43,294 nt of DNA from an uncultured Bacteroidales bacterium (lineage in GTDB: Bacteria > Bacteroidota > Bacteroidia > Bacteroidales > Muribaculaceae), in contig CATZGB010000025.1 of NCBI GenBank assembly GCA_958418815.1, positions 1 through 43,294 on the forward strand, written 5' to 3'. How positions within the stretch are numbered: the stretch's first letter is position 1; each line of letters begins with the position of its first letter. Below, one piece after another: positions 41,079 to 43,294 of this stretch. The notes under the pieces were generated by a model, which was not told the origin of the DNA, ran no database searches, and saw nothing but the letters and a program-made list of their open reading frames with translations. The translations under genes and the position numbers were made by a program.

Positions 41079-42713
41079 TTAGTCAGCTTTCACGGCGGCG
41101 CCGGTCTTCTCGCCGTTGTAGTTGATGGCGGCGTTGACGAAGCTGAGGAAGAGGGGATTGGGGTTTAACACGGTCGAGGAGTACTCGGGGTGGTACTGGG
41201 TGCCGAGAAACCAGCGTTTGCCGGGGATTTCGACCACCTCCACCAGCCCCGTGTGGGGGTTTTCTCCCACGCAGGCCATTCCGGCCTCCTCGAAAGCCTT
41301 GCGGTAGTCGTCGTTGAACTCGAAGCGGTGGCGGTGACGCTCGCTGACGAGGGTCTGGCCGTAGGCCTTGGCGGCCAGCGAGCCGGGACGGAGCTGACAC
41401 TCGTATGCCCCCAGGCGCATCGTGCCTCCCATGTTGGAGATGCTCTTCTGCTCCTCCATGAGGTCGATGACGTTGTGGGTGGTCGAGGGGTTCATCTCGG
41501 TGGAGTTGGCGTCGGCCATGCCGAGCACGTCGCGGGCGAACTCTATGACCATGCACTGCATGCCCAGGCAGATGCCCAGGGTCGGGATGTCATGCTCGCG
41601 TGCCCACTTGAGGGCCACGAATTTCCCCTCGATGCCGCGCTGGCCGAATCCGGGGGCGATGATGACCCCGTCGAGGGGCGACAGCATCTCGTCGACGTTG
41701 GAGGGGTCGAGCTTCTCGGAGTGGATGTAGCGCAGGTCGAGCTTGCGGTCGTTGTATGTGGCGGCCTGGAAGAGGGCCTCGTTGATTGACTTGTATGCGT
41801 CCTGCAGCTCCACGTATTTGCCCACCAGGCCGATTGTGACGGGCTTGGTCGCGGCGTGGAGCTTGTCGAGGAAGTGGAGCCAGGGGGCCATGTGGGGTTC
41901 CCCCTCGGGGGTGACCCCGGTCTTGCGCAGCACGATTTCGTCGAGGTGCTGCTCGTGCATCTTCAGGGGCACCTCGTAGATCGACGGCACGTCGATCGAC
42001 TGGATGACCGCGTCGGGGGCCACGTTGCAGAAGAGGGCGATTTTGCGCCGGGCCTCGGCGGTCATGTCATGCTCGGTGCGCAACACGAGGATGTCGGGCT
42101 GTATCCCCAGCTCCTGGAGCTTCTTGACGGAGTGCTGCGTGGGCTTGGTCTTCAGCTCCTTTGCGGCGGCGATGTAGGGGACGTAGGTCAGGTGGAGGCA
42201 GAGGCTGTTCTGTCCCAGCTCCCATCTGAGCTGGCGCACCGCCTCAAGGAAGGGCAGCGACTCGATGTCGCCCACCACGCCGCCGATTTCGGTGATGACG
42301 AAGTCAAACTCGCCGGTGCGGCCGAGCTGCTTGACGGCGCGCTTTATCTCGTCGGTGATGTGTGGCACAATCTGCACCGTCTTGCCCAGGTAGTCGCCGT
42401 GGCGCTCCTTGTTGATGACGCTCTGGTAGATGCGTCCGGTGGTGACGTTGTTGGCTCGGGTGGTCTGGATGTTGGTGAAGCGTTCGTAGTGGCCCAGGTC
42501 GAGGTCGGCCTCGTGGCCGTCGACGGTCACATAGCACTCCCCGTGCTCGTAGGGGTTGAGCGTCCCCGGGTCGATGTTGATGTATGGGTCAAACTTCTGT
42601 ATCGTTACGCGGTAACCACGCGCTTTCAGCAGGCAGGCCAGCGACGATGAGATGATTCCTTTCCCAAGGGAGGAAACGACGCCGCCGGTCACGAAGATGT
42701 ATTTAGTTTCCAC
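41079..42713 (-). CDS. pyrG: CTP synthase
   Basis: This 544-residue enzyme makes CTP from UTP, ATP and glutamine. The N-terminal amidoligase has FVTGGVVSSLGKGI and the EIGGVVGDIE motif. The C-terminal glutaminase has nucleophile C382 in LGICLGMQ and the H508/E510 pair in QYHPEYSS. Length and motifs are standard. It is the first gene of the run pyrG-yidC-coaX and on, with a -7 box about 42 bp upstream. Confidence 0.98.
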   Translation of the reverse strand: METKYIFVTGGVVSSLGKGIISSSLACLLKARGYRVTIQKFDPYINIDPGTLNPYEHGECYVTVDGHEADLDLGHYERFTNIQTTRANNVTTGRIYQSVINKERHGDYLGKTVQIVPHITDEIKRAVKQLGRTGEFDFVITEIGGVVGDIESLPFLEAVRQLRWELGQNSLCLHLTYVPYIAAAKELKTKPTQHSVKKLQELGIQPDILVLRTEHDMTAEARRKIALFCNVAPDAVIQSIDVPSIYEVPLKMHEQHLDEIVLRKTGVTPEGEPHMAPWLHFLDKLHAATKPVTIGLVGKYVELQDAYKSINEALFQAATYNDRKLDLRYIHSEKLDPSNVDEMLSPLDGVIIAPGFGQRGIEGKFVALKWAREHDIPTLGICLGMQCMVIEFARDVLGMADANSTEMNPSTTHNVIDLMEEQKSISNMGGTMRLGAYECQLRPGSLAAKAYGQTLVSERHRHRFEFNDDYRKAFEEAGMACVGENPHTGLVEVVEIPGKRWFLGTQYHPEYSSTVLNPNPLFLSFVNAAINYNGEKTGAAVKAD

Positions 42714-42754
42714 GAATGATGGTGAATGAATTGGCGATAATGAATATCAAGCCA

Positions 42755-42762
42755 CAAAGTTA
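42755..42762 (-). promoter_or_regulatory. -7 box for pyrG
   Basis: TAACTTTG on the minus strand, followed by TGGC, matches the Bacteroidales -7 box. The predicted leader to the pyrG ATG at 42713 is about 34 nt. The T-rich sequence upstream is compatible with an active promoter. Confidence 0.6.
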
Positions 42763-42911
42763 CTTATTTTTTTCGATTTCATCTCCTTGTTAACGCTTAT
42801 TTGCTAAAATAATGGGGCGGCGGCAGGGGGCTGCCGGGGCCGCGCGTGGCTTTGGCGAAGAAAAAATCAAAAAAATCACCTCGCCATCCCGCCAAATCCG
42901 AAAAAAAGTGT

Positions 42912-42919
42912 TACCTTTG
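42912..42919 (+). promoter_or_regulatory. -7 box for the tRNA gene
   Basis: TACCTTTG followed by C on the plus strand matches TAnnTTTG, about 74 bp before the tRNA. An A-rich stretch precedes it. No clear -33 TTTG is seen. Confidence 0.5.
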
Positions 42920-42992
42920 CAAGCCTCTAAATGAGAAACCGCCCTCCCGAAGCGGGGGAAGGTCGATTTTGACGCGGAAACGCAAGGCATCT

Positions 42993-43066
42993 CGGGGTGT
43001 AGCACAGTTGGTTAGCGCGCCACGTTCGGGACGTGGAGGTCGGAAGTTCGAGTCTTCTCACCCCGA
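42993..43066 (+). tRNA. tRNA-Pro (anticodon CGG)
   Basis: A complete 74-nt cloverleaf is visible. The acceptor stem is CGGGGTG (42993-42999) with CACCCCG (43059-43065) plus discriminator A. The anticodon stem is CCACG/CGTGG around loop TTCGGGA, giving anticodon CGG (43027-43029) for CCG codons. The T arm holds TTCGAGT. No CCA is encoded. The neighbouring terminator supports a single-gene transcript. Confidence 0.95.
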
Positions 43067-43081
43067 CTACCAACAACAAAG

Positions 43082-43124
43082 ACAATCGCCTGTGGTCAAG
43101 ACGGCCACGGGCGATTGTTTTTTG
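43082..43124 (+). terminator. Rho-independent terminator after tRNA-Pro
   Basis: ACAATCGCCTGTGG (43082-43095) pairs with CCACGGGCGATTGT (43105-43118; one G-T pair) and runs into TTTTTT. It ends 16 bp after the tRNA. Confidence 0.9.
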
Positions 43125-43294
43125 TTGTCCCCCGACGCCATCCGGCGCGCAATGCCGGGTTGATTCCAGATTGTAGGTTAATCTACAAAATCACAAAACT
43201 TGGCGTAATATATCGCTGATTTGCATAAAATAACGCATCTCACTACTGTCCACTAAAAATGGACGGGGTTAAAAATTAAATAAATTCGGTTCAC
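43125..43294. other. AT-richer window end with two short palindromes
   Basis: No gene is seen. TTGTAG/CTACAA (43171-43188) and GTCCA/TGGAC (43248-43264) are short inverted repeats. The second, in ACTGTCCACT, could be an insertion sequence end, but the rest lies outside the window. Confidence 0.3.

Noticed and set aside
42846..43163. 105-codon plus-strand open frame across the tRNA
   Set aside because: It reads through the tRNA and its terminator, which are unambiguous.
1..43294. CRISPR arrays, transposases, toxin-antitoxin pairs
   Set aside because: No regularly spaced repeats, DDE or tyrosine recombinase motifs, or toxin-antitoxin-like gene pairs were found in the window.

Overview
The window comes from a GC-rich member of the Bacteroidales, most likely a gut Muribaculaceae-type bacterium; the family is an inference. 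The evidence is SusC/SusD pairs, lipoproteins with acidic residues after the lipobox, -7 promoter boxes of the TAnnTTTG type, the short bacillus-type Pgi, GldE, LptC and CoaX neighbours, and a secreted protein ending in the tail common in Prevotellaceae and Muribaculaceae. Almost every gene is on the minus strand.

Positions 157-13774 (minus) are a polysaccharide utilisation locus. A membrane-anchored TPR/HTH regulator of the DUF6377 type is followed by SusC, SusD, a GH30 endoglucanase lipoprotein, a two-repeat surface glycan-binding lipoprotein and a GH3 exo-glucosidase. A small secreted binding protein with its own promoter and inverted repeat comes last. This order matches, from memory, the fungal beta-1,6-glucan locus of Bacteroides thetaiotaomicron, so beta-1,6-glucan is the best substrate guess. 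A SulP anion transporter (14001-15737, plus) is divergent from the regulator.

Positions 15827-26107 (minus) are the unusual part: a compact phage-derived cassette bounded by strong hairpins. It encodes a beta-rich structural protein, a large terminase with intact ATPase and nuclease residues, a scaffold-like acidic protein, an HK97-fold-type major capsid protein, a connector-like protein, a portal and two small coupled proteins. I see no integrase, repressor, replication, lysis, protease or tail genes. The capsid protein carries a roughly 118-residue N-terminal extension with hydrophobic, probably membrane-spanning segments and an acidic glycine-rich linker. Two of the three transcription units start at promoters sharing a 47-nt element (39 of 47 identical, no gaps), and the third has a degenerate version. 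A structured non-coding RNA with its own promoter and a downstream terminator, resembling 6S RNA, lies on the plus strand in the middle of the cassette. I read this as a domesticated, co-regulated capsid and DNA-packaging system (tailless GTA-like, satellite-like or a membrane-tethered shell). A decayed prophage is the main alternative.

Positions 26258-43294 are core functions: an lpxA-type acyltransferase, a tripartite RND efflux operon (adaptor, pump, outer membrane channel) whose pump has an extra two-helix insertion, and a minus-strand run pyrG-yidC-coaX-outer membrane barrel-lptC-gldE-pgi linking CTP synthesis, membrane protein insertion, CoA synthesis and LPS export. A plus-strand tRNA-Pro(CGG) with a promoter and terminator is near the right edge, followed by a non-coding, AT-richer end.
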